From contig NZ_CAMIBP010000003.1 of assembly GCF_946223165.1 (NCBI RefSeq), positions 62,001 to 126,000 of the forward strand: a stretch of 64,000 nt of DNA, given 5' to 3'. The notes below the pieces were generated by a model. The model did not search any database. It saw only the letters and a program-made list of their open reading frames with translations, and was not told the origin of the DNA. Numbering within the stretch: the first letter of the stretch is position 1; the number at the start of each line of letters is the position of its first letter. Position numbers and translations under genes: made by a program. Of this stretch, positions 48,744 to 57,550 are shown in pieces. Origin of the DNA: an uncultured Corynebacterium sp. Lineage in GTDB: Bacteria; Actinomycetota; Actinomycetes; Mycobacteriales; Mycobacteriaceae.

Positions 48744-48775
48744 GCCCCTCCGCACCCGCGAGGAGGGGCTTTTTT
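48744..48775 (+). terminator. Terminator after M23 copy 1
   Basis: GCCCCTCC (48744-48751) pairs with GGAGGGGC (48762-48769), followed by TTTTTTA. Confidence 0.9.
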
Positions 48776-48875
48776 ATGCTTAGTTTTCCAGTGTGTCCAC
48801 CATCACATTCGGGTATAGCCTCCGGTTATGGTGGAAAGTGCTTACCCCCGCCACCCCCCCTTTTCGGAGATACTT

Positions 48876-48923
48876 CGCCCCAGATCCCCGCCTCCATGAA
48901 CGGAGAGGGGGTGATCTGGGGCG
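48876..48923. repeat. Long intergenic inverted repeat
   Basis: CGCCCCAGATC (48876-48886) and GATCTGGGGCG (48913-48923) are perfect complements. The 26-nt interior can pair further (CCTCC with GGAG). It lies in the 393-bp gap between the M23 gene and padR, with no T tract. The rest of this gap holds only the M23 terminator and the padR promoter/operator. Confidence 0.6.
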
Positions 48924-49027
48924 GATTTCGGCCACTTATACCCTATTTCATGTACCGACACATATTCAATAAGCCGAAAAAGTCCACGTGAGACGACCAC
49001 GCACCCCACACCCTTGACGAACATCTA

Positions 49028-49065
49028 GTTACTGGGTAACCTCCACCCTAGATTACCCAGTAATC
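49028..49065. promoter_or_regulatory. PadR operator (double palindrome) upstream of padR-ABC operon
   Basis: TTACTGGGTAA (49029-49039) and TTACCCAGTAA (49053-49063) are exact inverted copies 13 bp apart. Each half is itself a palindrome (GTTAC-TGG-GTAAC; GATTAC-CCA-GTAATC). Located 44-80 bp before the padR ATG, as expected for PadR autoregulation. Confidence 0.7.
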
Positions 49066-49108
49066 AATTCTCCCTCCTGCAGATTCTCCGCCTCGTCAAG
49101 GAAGTCTC

Positions 49109-49684
49109 ATGTCGATTAAACACACCCTTCTCGCCGAGCTCACGCGCGGCCCGGCAACAGCCAGTGCGCTCCAGCACTCCTTTGCCGTCGCCATGGACGA
49201 GCTGTGGCCACTCAATATCGGGCAGGTCGCGCAAACACTGACTCGCCTTGAGCGCGACGGGCTCGTGGAGCGCTCCGGAACCACCACTGGCCCCACGGGC
49301 CGCAAGGCAGAGCTTTACGCCATCACTTCAGCGGGCCGCGCCGAGCTCGACTCGTGGTGGACCACCGCCATCGCGCGCCCGGCCAACGATCGCGACGAGC
49401 TCGTCATGAAAGTAGCCCTTGCGGCGCAGCGCCCGGATGTCAATCTCCTCACGGTCCTTGACAATCAGCGCTTCGCCACGCTGCAAGCGGTGCGGGAACT
49501 CACCGCTGTAGCCCGTACGCTCCCGCACACCCGGTCCGCCCAACGGCTAGCCGCAGAGCACCAGATTTTCACCCTTGAGGCACAGCTGCGCTGGCTCGAC
49601 CGCGTCGAAGCGCTGAGCGCGTCTACCAGTAACTCAGCCTCAGCTTCTCCATCCGCCCCCGACTCTCCAGAACAGGACGGCTAG
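49109..49684 (+). CDS. PadR family transcriptional regulator
   Basis: 191 aa. The winged helix SIKHTLLAELTRGPATASALQHSF and LNIGQVAQTLTRLERDGLVERSG (residues about 2-58) is PadR-type. The C-terminal dimerisation helices end in a Ser/Ala-rich tail. Ends 2 bp before the ABC ATPase gene and shares its operon, a common layout for ligand-inducible efflux or antibiotic-resistance transporters. Confidence 0.9.
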   Translation: MSIKHTLLAELTRGPATASALQHSFAVAMDELWPLNIGQVAQTLTRLERDGLVERSGTTTGPTGRKAELYAITSAGRAELDSWWTTAIARPANDRDELVMKVALAAQRPDVNLLTVLDNQRFATLQAVRELTAVARTLPHTRSAQRLAAEHQIFTLEAQLRWLDRVEALSASTSNSASASPSAPDSPEQDG

Positions 49685-49686
49685 AC

Positions 49687-50391
49687 ATGCCTACTCACGA
49701 CACCTTCCCCCTCGAACTCGACGCAGTCACGTGTGTCTTCGGCACTGGCGCGCGCCAGGTAACGGCACTGGACTCGGTGAGCCTAGCGCTGGCCCCCGGC
49801 GAGCTCATCGCGGTCATGGGCCCTTCCGGCTCGGGCAAGTCCACGCTGCTCAACGTGGCGGGTTTGCTGCAGAAGCCCACGTCGGGCCGCGTGCTCATCG
49901 ACGGCGCGGACGCCGCAGACATGTCAGCGAAGAAGACCGCCGAGCTGCGTCGCCGGCATGTGGGCTTCGTCTTCCAGAACTTCAACCTCGTGTCCACGCT
50001 CACCGTCGCCGAGAACGTCACGCTTCCCCTCGAGCTGGACGGCATGAGTCCTGGCGAGTGCGCGGAGCTTGCCGATGCCGCCTTGGCGGAGGTTGGCCTC
50101 GAGGGCTGCGGCCCGCGCTACCCCGAGGAGATCTCGGGAGGACAAGCGCAGCGCGTCGCCATCGCCCGCGCGCTCATCGGCCCGCGCGCCGTCTTGCTCG
50201 CGGATGAGCCCACCGGCGCCCTCGACACCGCCACGGGCGACGAGATCATGAACGTGCTGCGCGCCCGCATTGATGCGGGTGCCTCCGGCATCCTGGTCAC
50301 CCACGAGCCACGGTTCGCGGCCTACGCCGATCGCGTCCTCATGGTTCGCGATGGCCGCCTCAGCGGCGAACGCACGACGAAGGGGGCCTAA
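49687..50391 (+). CDS. ABC transporter ATP-binding protein (MacB/LolD/FtsE type)
   Basis: 234 aa. Walker A GPSGSGKST (about residues 41-49), Q-loop FVFQNFNLV, signature ISGGQAQRVAIARAL, Walker B VLLADEPTGALD and H-loop VTHEP are all intact. The NL-V...LTVAENVTLPLELDG segment is typical of the MacB/LolD/Bce group. Works with the permease encoded 3 bp downstream. Confidence 0.95.
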   Translation: MPTHDTFPLELDAVTCVFGTGARQVTALDSVSLALAPGELIAVMGPSGSGKSTLLNVAGLLQKPTSGRVLIDGADAADMSAKKTAELRRRHVGFVFQNFNLVSTLTVAENVTLPLELDGMSPGECAELADAALAEVGLEGCGPRYPEEISGGQAQRVAIARALIGPRAVLLADEPTGALDTATGDEIMNVLRARIDAGASGILVTHEPRFAAYADRVLMVRDGRLSGERTTKGA

Positions 50392-50394
50392 GCC

Positions 50395-53334
50395 ATGAGT
50401 ACTTGGTCCAGCTTTGTTGCAGCCACCCGACCCACCCGCCGCGACATGTTTCGATCGCCGTGGCGTCTGCTCGCCGCGATCCTGCTCATTGCGCTCCCCG
50501 TCGGCTTCGTGGTCGGCAACGTCACGTGGTCCGCATCCAGCAATGTTGACTATCTCGACGAGGAACACTCCACCTTCGTCGATCGCCACGAGCGCGCCTG
50601 CCCGCAAAACCTGTATGGCGATCCGCTGTGCGAGAACCTAGGCGGCGACGCTGCGGAGAGCGCCGACACGGCCGACGCAGCCGACACAGCCGACACAGCC
50701 GACACCGACTTCTCCACAAACGTTCCCACGCTCGAGGAGTTCCGCGCCGCTCTTCCCGCTGGCGCGCAGGTTGAGCCCTGGCTCCGCATCGATGCCTCTG
50801 TGAGTGCGACTAGTGACGATCCCGGCGCACCCAAGCGCCACCATTGGGTAATGTTTGAGCAGGTGCCCGACTTTGCACTACGGGAATCCACCCCACGTCT
50901 CGAACGCGGTGAAGTCCTCATCAACCGTAGCCTCGCCGACGGCTTGGACGTGCGCCCTGGGGATTCCATTACGGTCGTCCCCACGGAGGATGCACCGGTC
51001 CACGAACCGGTCACGCTGCGCGTGGCAGGCTTTACTCCGAATTACACCGGTCTCATTGGCCCTGGAACCATGGGCACCGCCGCCGACTTCGCCGGCCAGC
51101 CCCGGTCGACGGAGGTGAGCTGGGTGGTCAATTCCGCCACGGAGTGGACCTGGGCCGACGTGGAGCGTGCCAACGACGCGGCTCTCCTGCTCTCGAACAA
51201 GGACTGGGTAGACAACCCTCCCGCTGGTGCACCGGCTGCTGAGAGCTTCGACAACCAGAACGCAACGGCATACTTAGACAGCAACTCTCATTTCTTCTGG
51301 GAAGAGCTTGCCTGGTACGTGTCCATCGGTCTGGGCTACCTCCTGGGCTTCTTCCTCATCCTGCTCGTCATCTCCCCGGTCTTCGCGCTCGCCATCAGCC
51401 GTCATACCCGGCTCTTCGCGCTCATGGCGGCCCAGGGCGCCAGCCGCAAACACATCGGATGGGCCGTCATCGTCTTCGGTCTCATCGCCGGCGCCCTCGG
51501 CGCAGTGCTGGGAACCACGGGCGGCTGGCTCGTGGGCGCAGCCGCGTTCCACCTGCGCTACCCGGATTGGCATGTGCGCACGTCGTGGGATTGGACCATC
51601 GCCGCGCCTGCGATCGCCTTGGTTGGGTCCGTCTTGGCGGCGAGCATCCCCGCGTGGCTCGCGGGCCGCTCCTCCCTGACGGCGGCTATGGCCGGCGGCA
51701 GCCCCGACAAGATGGTGCGTTGGCGCCGCTGGATGGTCATCGGCCCCGTGGTCTGCGCGGTCTGCCTTGTTTCCGCTGCGGCGCTGGCATGGTGGGATAC
51801 GCTCAATAGAGGAGGATACAGAGCGCTCGCCATCAGCCTCTTGCTCTTCTTCAGCACCGTGGGCCTCGCCGCGAGCGCCCCCGCGTTGGTCTTTGGCTCT
51901 GGCCAGCTCTTAAGCCGCGCCCCCATCGCGGCGCGCACCGCGGGCCGCGGCCTTAATCGCCGGTCGATGCACGCCATCCCCGCCGTGGCCGCATTGGCAT
52001 GCATCACCGCGCTCCTCACCGCACTCACCGTCGATGACTCAGCCTCTACGAAGACCAGCCACGAAGTCAACCGTCGCATCCTTCCCGATTCCGTGGTCAC
52101 GCTCAGCACCGGATTTCCGGCTCCTGCCGAGTCCGACGCCCAAGAAAGGCTCGACAACGCCCGCGCCCGAGTGGTGGCCGCCGCCGGCGCACCCGCCTCC
52201 GAAATTGAGGTCCGCGGCGTTCCCGACTTCGACTTCCTGCTCAACTATTGGGGCGAGACGACGGTCGACGAGCCCGGCGCCGTAGCTCTCGAATCTCCGG
52301 ACCAGCGCACGTGCTCCGCCTTTGACGATGTGTACACGAGTGCTGACCGCGCGGACGCACACCGTACCGCTGAGTCGATGCCCGAGTGCCTCGGAGCGCT
52401 GGCCAGCGGACAAGGTGGCTACCATCTGCGTGGCTTCGAAAGCAATCTTCTCGTCGGTGGTCCGGAGCTCCTGGACTTAGTAGTGTTCGACTCCGAGGAG
52501 GCTCGGGAGTCCGCACGCGCCACACTCGAGGACGGCGGCATCGTGACCCCCAAGGGGTCAGGATTCGAGGGACTCGCCACGGCCCAGTTCACGGCCTCAA
52601 GGTACGTCGGCACTATTGACTATTCGCGCAACTCCACCATCGAGTCCGAGCCGCAGATCCAACCGGTCTCAACCGCTGAGGCCCAGCTCCCGGTCACGGA
52701 GGCACTGTCCGTGTGGGACCAGCAGACGCGCCTCATTAGCCCCGAGGCCGCCGCGGCACTGAAGCTCCCCACCGTTGCGCTGGGTACCGCGCTTCTGTAC
52801 GACGCCCCTATCCCCGCTGGCGCGAGCTATGACCTCTACCACCGCGACACCGATGAGGACACTGAGTCGGCACCGCAGGAGGCATCCATTTCCCTCGCCG
52901 TGCAGTACTGGAACGGCCCCTGGGACCAGTGGTACCTCCCGCTCTGCCTCGCCGGGGTGGCGCTGATCATCCTCGTACTCGTCATCGCGCTCGGCGCGTC
53001 CGGGCAGCGGCGCGAGGCCCACGTCTTCGCAACGTTGGGCGCCGGCCCACGCTTCGGGGCCCGGGTCGCCGCGTGGCAAATCGGCGTCATCGCCGCCGTC
53101 GCGCTCTGGACTGGAATCCTCGGCGGCCACCTCGCCGCGTTCGTGGGCGCGTCCCACAACCGTTACACGGACGCGGGGGAGCTCTACCGATTGGGCCAGG
53201 CTGCGTTTGTCCGCCCTGACTGGCACCTCATTGTGGTCGGCATCGCGGTGCCGCTGCTCGCCGCGGGCGTTGCGTGGCTGGTCAACCGCACGACGAGTAT
53301 CGATGCCCCGCGGGAGGATCGCTCACTCGCCTAA
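50395..53334 (+). CDS. FtsX-like ABC transporter permease
   Basis: 979 aa, a large single-chain permease with two FtsX-type cores. TM1 (about residues 22-43) is followed by an extracytoplasmic domain of about 270 residues containing a short Thr-Ala-Asp repeat (about 89-103) and two Cys pairs. Next comes a helix group at about 305-535 (FFLILLVISPVFALAISRHTRLFALMAAQGASRKH), a second large outer domain (about 540-845), and three C-terminal helices. Such MacB/Bce-type permeases act mechanically on envelope substrates or peptides. M23 hydrolase genes lie on both sides. Confidence 0.88.
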   Translation: MSTWSSFVAATRPTRRDMFRSPWRLLAAILLIALPVGFVVGNVTWSASSNVDYLDEEHSTFVDRHERACPQNLYGDPLCENLGGDAAESADTADAADTADTADTDFSTNVPTLEEFRAALPAGAQVEPWLRIDASVSATSDDPGAPKRHHWVMFEQVPDFALRESTPRLERGEVLINRSLADGLDVRPGDSITVVPTEDAPVHEPVTLRVAGFTPNYTGLIGPGTMGTAADFAGQPRSTEVSWVVNSATEWTWADVERANDAALLLSNKDWVDNPPAGAPAAESFDNQNATAYLDSNSHFFWEELAWYVSIGLGYLLGFFLILLVISPVFALAISRHTRLFALMAAQGASRKHIGWAVIVFGLIAGALGAVLGTTGGWLVGAAAFHLRYPDWHVRTSWDWTIAAPAIALVGSVLAASIPAWLAGRSSLTAAMAGGSPDKMVRWRRWMVIGPVVCAVCLVSAAALAWWDTLNRGGYRALAISLLLFFSTVGLAASAPALVFGSGQLLSRAPIAARTAGRGLNRRSMHAIPAVAALACITALLTALTVDDSASTKTSHEVNRRILPDSVVTLSTGFPAPAESDAQERLDNARARVVAAAGAPASEIEVRGVPDFDFLLNYWGETTVDEPGAVALESPDQRTCSAFDDVYTSADRADAHRTAESMPECLGALASGQGGYHLRGFESNLLVGGPELLDLVVFDSEEARESARATLEDGGIVTPKGSGFEGLATAQFTASRYVGTIDYSRNSTIESEPQIQPVSTAEAQLPVTEALSVWDQQTRLISPEAAAALKLPTVALGTALLYDAPIPAGASYDLYHRDTDEDTESAPQEASISLAVQYWNGPWDQWYLPLCLAGVALIILVLVIALGASGQRREAHVFATLGAGPRFGARVAAWQIGVIAAVALWTGILGGHLAAFVGASHNRYTDAGELYRLGQAAFVRPDWHLIVVGIAVPLLAAGVAWLVNRTTSIDAPREDRSLA

Positions 53335-53367
53335 CCCTCCCCCCTTATCCCCTCTACCCCCTGCAGC

Positions 53368-53423
53368 GCTGCGGCCCGTCGCTCCGGACATCACGGAGCA
53401 GCGGGTCGCAGCGTCGTTTTCTT
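53368..53423 (+). terminator. Terminator of the padR-ABC operon
   Basis: GCTGCGGCCCGTCGCTCCG (53368-53386) pairs with CGGAGCAGCGGGTCGCAGC (53394-53412), with one mismatch and two G-T pairs, followed by GTCGTTTTCTT. Confidence 0.85.
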
Positions 53424-53719
53424 AGGGCCTAAAAGTATATTCCCAAACCACCCCCGAACGTCACCCCCGTTCATTAAATCGAGACTTTACACAAGTCACA
53501 TATTTCACTTTGGTAACACCTGCAACACGCTGGCATGTTCGAACGATGTTCGAAAAATCTGGCATTTACCTGCGGATTTTCCACCTTGCGCGAGTTTCTA
53601 ACGCCCGATAACTTTTATCGCGTTGCCATAACACTGCACTCCAGCCGTGTAGCGACACGCCGAAAACGTGTCGAGGCAAAGAAACTTTTTTACTCTCGTG
53701 CCCTCAAGAAGGACCATTC
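53424..53719. promoter_or_regulatory. Upstream region of M23 copy 2
   Basis: No gene seen in about 300 bp. It contains AAGTCACATATTTCAC and TTTGGTAACACC (about 53490-53521), GTCAC/GTAAC elements like those upstream of M23 copy 1 and possibly MtrA sites. TTCGAACGATGTTCGAA (about 53538-53554) follows, then a leader hairpin CGACACG/CGTGTCG (53653-53673) ahead of a T run. GAAGGA precedes the ATG. Confidence 0.4.
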
Positions 53720-54463
53720 ATGAAGCGCTCTCAACTCGTCGCGGCCGGCCTCCTTGCCGCGACCGTGGCAACGCTGGCCCCGCACGCATCCGCCGAGACC
53801 CATGTAGCCTCCGTCGACATCACCAACGGCTCGTCCACCGCGGCGCCCGCCGGCGCCATCGACGCACAAGGCCTCGTCACCGCCCTGACCGGCCTGGCCC
53901 AGGCTGCCGACGGCATTCTCAACGGCGGTGTCACCCCGACCATCGATCACAAGTCCGGTCAGGTCAACATCGTCCTTGATCCGTCGACGCTCCCCGGCTT
54001 CTCCGAGGCCCTGTCCTCGTCGTCCGTGGGCACGCTCTCGACGAGCATGCGCGGCCAGACCGCCTCGGGCGCCGAGGTCGTGTTCCCCACGAGCGGCCGC
54101 TACACCTCCGGGTTCGGCATGCGGTGGGGCGCGCAGCACAACGGCATCGATGTCGCCAACTCCGTGGGCACCCCGATTGTCGCCGTCATGGACGGCACGG
54201 TCATCAACTCCGGCCCGGCGCAGGGCTTCGGCAACTGGATCCGCATCAAGCATGATGACGGCTCCGTGTCGGTCTACGGCCACATGCGCGCCAGCGACCT
54301 GCTGGTCAGCGTCGGTGACCGCGTCACCGCCGGCCAGCAGATTTCCAGCATCGGCAACGAGGGCCAGTCCACCGGCCCCCACCTGCACTTCGAGATCCAC
54401 CCCGACGGTACGACCCCGGTCGACCCGCAGCAGTGGTTCGCCGAGCAGGGCATCTCCTTCTAG
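53720..54463 (+). CDS. Secreted M23 family metallopeptidase (LytM domain), copy 2
   Basis: 247 aa. Classical signal peptide MKRSQLVAAGLLAATVATL-APHASA with cleavage after about residue 25. A 105-residue linker precedes a complete LytM domain: QHNGIDVAN (H-x3-D), VYGHM and HLHFEIHPDGTTPVDP. Similar to MepA-type hydrolases of C. glutamicum, which are MtrAB targets. About 70% of its last 110 positions match copy 1 by eye. Confidence 0.93.
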   Translation: MKRSQLVAAGLLAATVATLAPHASAETHVASVDITNGSSTAAPAGAIDAQGLVTALTGLAQAADGILNGGVTPTIDHKSGQVNIVLDPSTLPGFSEALSSSSVGTLSTSMRGQTASGAEVVFPTSGRYTSGFGMRWGAQHNGIDVANSVGTPIVAVMDGTVINSGPAQGFGNWIRIKHDDGSVSVYGHMRASDLLVSVGDRVTAGQQISSIGNEGQSTGPHLHFEIHPDGTTPVDPQQWFAEQGISF

Positions 54464-54483
54464 GAAATCCAGGCCCGCGGGCG

Positions 54484-57078
54484 CTAGAGCTTTTCCATCG
54501 GCACGCCGCCGATGAGCATGAGCCGCACCGTTCCCGCGGAGCCAAAATCAATGGTCACCGTCGCCCGTGCGCCGGAACCACTGGCCGCTACGACCTTGCC
54601 CAGTCCGTACTTGGCATGGTTGACGCGATCGCCCACAACTAAATGAAGATCATTATTCTTCGGCATGGATGTCGAGGAAGCCGGCGTGCGCCGGGCCTGC
54701 GTTGGGGAAGACGCGGCGCCCCGTGTGCCGGAGCCCGAGCGCCCAGACCAGCCACGGCCAAAGCTGCGGCCATAAGAATAAGAATCAGAATGGGAGCCGG
54801 AGCTACCGCTCCCCCACGCGGATGACAGTTCGCTGTCATCTTCTTCGCGGCGCCAGTCGATGAGATCCTCCGGGATCTCGCCGAGGAAGCGGCTGGCCGG
54901 ATTCGTCATGGGCTTACCCCAGGATGATCGGAGAATCGCGCGGGTGAGGTAGAGCTGCTCCCGGGCGCGCGTGATGCCCACATACGCCAGGCGGCGTTCT
55001 TCGCTCAGCTCCTTGGGATCCCCCAGGGAACGCATGTGCGGGAATTGGCCGTCCTCCCAGCCGGTGAGGAAGACGACTGGGAACTCCAAGCCCTTGGCGG
55101 TGTGCAACGTCATGAGCGTCACCACTCCGGACTCATCGTCCGGAATCTGGTCCGCATCCGCGACGAGGGACACCTTTTCCAGGAAGGCCTGGAGAGACCC
55201 CGGAGCGGCCTCCCCCTCCGCCAGCTCTGCGGCCCCATCTACGCCTGCAGCGCCGGCCGAAGGGATTTCTTCGCCCTGGGACTCCGCGAACGCCACCTGG
55301 TTGGCGGCCTCCGACGAGAACTCACGCGCCACGGAGACCAACTCGTTGAGGTTGTCGAGACGAGCGCCATCCTGGGGATCATTCGAATTCTCCAGCTCCG
55401 CCTTGTACCCAGTGGCGTCCAGGATCGCCGAAATAAGCTCCCCCAGATCCGGCTGCCCGGTGACCTCGTTGATCATGCCTGGGATCTGCGCGCGAATGCC
55501 GTCCATCATCTCGTTGAAGCGCCCCACAGCATTACGGGCGCGCGCACCGAGTCCGGGAACCTCGTCACCCGCGGCATCGATCAGCGCCTTGCCGAAGCTC
55601 ACACCGCGGTTTTCCGCATGGAGCGCGATGTGCCCCTGCGCGGCGTCACCGATGGCGCGCTTGGGAACGTTGATGATGCGGCGCAGGCTCACTGTGTCAT
55701 CTGGATTATCGATAATGCGCAGGTAGGCCACCAGATCGCGGATCTCGCGACGCTCATAGAAACGCGTGCCGCCCACCACCTTGTACGGAATGCCGGCGCG
55801 CATGAAGATGTCTTCCAATGACCGCGAGGCGTTGTTCGTGCGGTACATGATCGCGATATCCGAATAGTTGCGCCCATGGTCCACGAGATCGTCAATCTCC
55901 TGGGCTATGAAGCGCGACTCATCGTGCTCGTTGTCCGCCACGTAGCCGATGATCTTCGGGCCCGTGCCGTGATCGGTCCACAGCTTCTTCTCCCGCCGGT
56001 TTTCGTTCTTGGCGATGACCGCATTGGCCGCACTCAGGATGGTCTGGGTGGAGCGGTAATTCTGCTCGAGCAGGATGGTGCGTGCCTGCGGGTAGTCGCG
56101 CTCGAATTCCTCAATATTGCGGATGGTGGCGCCGCGGAAAGCGTAGATGGACTGGTCCGAGTCGCCCACAACGCACAGCTCTGGCGTGCCCTGGCTCGCG
56201 CCCGCGCCCGCTCCGCTGCCGACGAGGGCGGACACCAGGGCATACTGCGCGTGGTTGGTGTCCTGGTACTCGTCAATGAGGACGTGCTTGAAACGGCGGC
56301 GGTAGAACTCTACTACCTGGGGGTACTGGGTAAAGATGCGGACGACCTCACCGATGAGATCATCAAAGTCCACGGAGTTGGCCGCACGCAGCCGCCGCTG
56401 GTACTCGGCATAGACCTGCGCGACGGTGGTATCAAAAGGATTCTTCGTGGAGGTCGCGGACTCCAGTGCCGACTCCGGGCCGACGAGTTCATTCTTGTAA
56501 TTCGATATCTGGTTGGCGAGGACGCGGCCGGTGAACTTCTTGAGATCCAGGCTCATGTCCTTCGCGATCATGGTGAGCAGGCGACGCGCGTCATCACCGT
56601 CGTAAATGGTGAAGTTCGTGTTCAGCCCCGGCACGAGCTGGGCGTTCTGACGCAGGATGCGCACACAGATGGAGTGAAACGTGGACACCCACATGCGCTC
56701 CGCGACGGGGCCGACGAGCTGCCCGACGCGCTCCTTCATCTCCGCAGCGGCCTTGTTGGTAAAGGTGATGGCCAAGATCTCCCACGGCGCCACGCCGCGG
56801 CTACGCATGAGATAGGCGATGCGACGGGTGAGCACCGCCGTCTTGCCGGAGCCCGCGCCCGCCACGATAAGCAGCGGCGCGCCGATGTGCTCCACAGCCT
56901 CCTTCTGCTGCGGATTCAGCCCTTGAGTCAGCGGATCCTCCCCGGCCGGCGGCTGCGCAAAGCCGCCCTGCGTTGGGGCGGTCGGCCGAGAAACACCGGA
57001 ACCGAAACCGGGGCGCGCGGCGGCCCCGAAGGCGGCATCGGCAGCAGAATTGCGGGAAAAAGGAGACGCGTTATCCAT
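54484..57078 (-). CDS. pcrA: ATP-dependent DNA helicase PcrA/UvrD
   Basis: 864 aa, ATG 57078 with GGAGG at 6 nt. SF1A helicase motifs in order: LNPQQKEAVEH (Q), VAGAGSGKTAVLTRRIAYL (I), TFTNKAAAEMKERV (Ia), LIDEYQDTN (II), VVGDSDQSIYAFRGA (III), LEQNYRST (IV), VTLMTLHTAKGLEFPVVFL (V) and VGITRAREQLYLTRA (VI). A Gly/Ser-rich linker precedes the C-terminal Tudor-like DRVNHAKYGLGKVVAASG. Roles in repair and removal of protein blocks. The N-terminal 45 residues are a poorly conserved extension. Confidence 0.96.
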   Translation of the reverse strand: MDNASPFSRNSAADAAFGAAARPGFGSGVSRPTAPTQGGFAQPPAGEDPLTQGLNPQQKEAVEHIGAPLLIVAGAGSGKTAVLTRRIAYLMRSRGVAPWEILAITFTNKAAAEMKERVGQLVGPVAERMWVSTFHSICVRILRQNAQLVPGLNTNFTIYDGDDARRLLTMIAKDMSLDLKKFTGRVLANQISNYKNELVGPESALESATSTKNPFDTTVAQVYAEYQRRLRAANSVDFDDLIGEVVRIFTQYPQVVEFYRRRFKHVLIDEYQDTNHAQYALVSALVGSGAGAGASQGTPELCVVGDSDQSIYAFRGATIRNIEEFERDYPQARTILLEQNYRSTQTILSAANAVIAKNENRREKKLWTDHGTGPKIIGYVADNEHDESRFIAQEIDDLVDHGRNYSDIAIMYRTNNASRSLEDIFMRAGIPYKVVGGTRFYERREIRDLVAYLRIIDNPDDTVSLRRIINVPKRAIGDAAQGHIALHAENRGVSFGKALIDAAGDEVPGLGARARNAVGRFNEMMDGIRAQIPGMINEVTGQPDLGELISAILDATGYKAELENSNDPQDGARLDNLNELVSVAREFSSEAANQVAFAESQGEEIPSAGAAGVDGAAELAEGEAAPGSLQAFLEKVSLVADADQIPDDESGVVTLMTLHTAKGLEFPVVFLTGWEDGQFPHMRSLGDPKELSEERRLAYVGITRAREQLYLTRAILRSSWGKPMTNPASRFLGEIPEDLIDWRREEDDSELSSAWGSGSSGSHSDSYSYGRSFGRGWSGRSGSGTRGAASSPTQARRTPASSTSMPKNNDLHLVVGDRVNHAKYGLGKVVAASGSGARATVTIDFGSAGTVRLMLIGGVPMEKL

Positions 57079-57184
57079 AGTGCCTCCTAACCTACTAGCG
57101 CGGGCGGACATGGCCGTCACGGCATGGCTTAGCGGACGGAAAGCTGTTTCCCTTTTAGCCTGTCACGTACTAGATTTGTTCCCC

Positions 57185-57493
57185 ATGAGCGAGGTTCACG
57201 ATGCCGATTTAAGCGTCCACATGCCGTCGGGCACGGACGACCCTCTCACCAACGCCGAGATTCAGCGGTATCGCGAGGAGATCAACCGCATGGACCGCAT
57301 CATTCTCGACGCCATCCAACGCCGCACCGAGGTTTCCCGCGCCATCGGCGCCACCCGCATGTCGTCTGGCGGCACCCGCTTGGTCCACACCCGCGAAATC
57401 GCCATCATCAACCAATTCCGCGATGAGCTGGGCGAGGAGGGCCCCACAATCGCGCAGGCTCTGCTGCGCATGGGCCGCGGCAAGCTGGGCTAA
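57185..57493 (+). CDS. Chorismate mutase (AroQ type II, intracellular)
   Basis: 102 aa. Converts chorismate to prephenate for Phe/Tyr. The AroQ helical fold is marked by EINRMDRIILDAIQRRTEVSRAIGATRMSSGG (Arg and Lys-type substrate contacts) and HTREIAIINQFRDELGEEG...LLRMGRGKLG. Its size and position next to pcrA equal M. tuberculosis Rv0948c, whose low activity is boosted by binding DAHP synthase; the C-terminal RMGRGKLG tail is the contact region in that complex. Confidence 0.93.
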   Translation: MSEVHDADLSVHMPSGTDDPLTNAEIQRYREEINRMDRIILDAIQRRTEVSRAIGATRMSSGGTRLVHTREIAIINQFRDELGEEGPTIAQALLRMGRGKLG

Positions 57494-57522
57494 CCCCACT
57501 TCGACCAAAACTATTCCTTTGC

Positions 57523-57537
57523 CTGCATAGTATGCAG
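57523..57537. promoter_or_regulatory. Perfect 15-bp palindrome before the Na+/H+ antiporter-like gene
   Basis: CTGCATA-G-TATGCAG lies 13 bp upstream of the ATG at 57551, overlapping a TAGTAT that could be a -10 box. It is either a repressor operator or a short leader hairpin. Confidence 0.45.
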
Positions 57538-57550
57538 TAAGGTATCTGCC

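Noticed and set aside
48776..48991. 71-codon plus-strand frame after M23 copy 1
   Set aside because: Begins inside the terminator tail, has Pro-rich low-complexity composition, and includes the palindromic element; no homology recognised.
53538..53554. TTCGAACGATGTTCGAA upstream of M23 copy 2 as a LexA/SOS box
   Set aside because: The actinobacterial LexA consensus needs four bases between TCGAAC and GTTCGA; here there are three, so the half-sites are out of register. Kept only as a palindrome.
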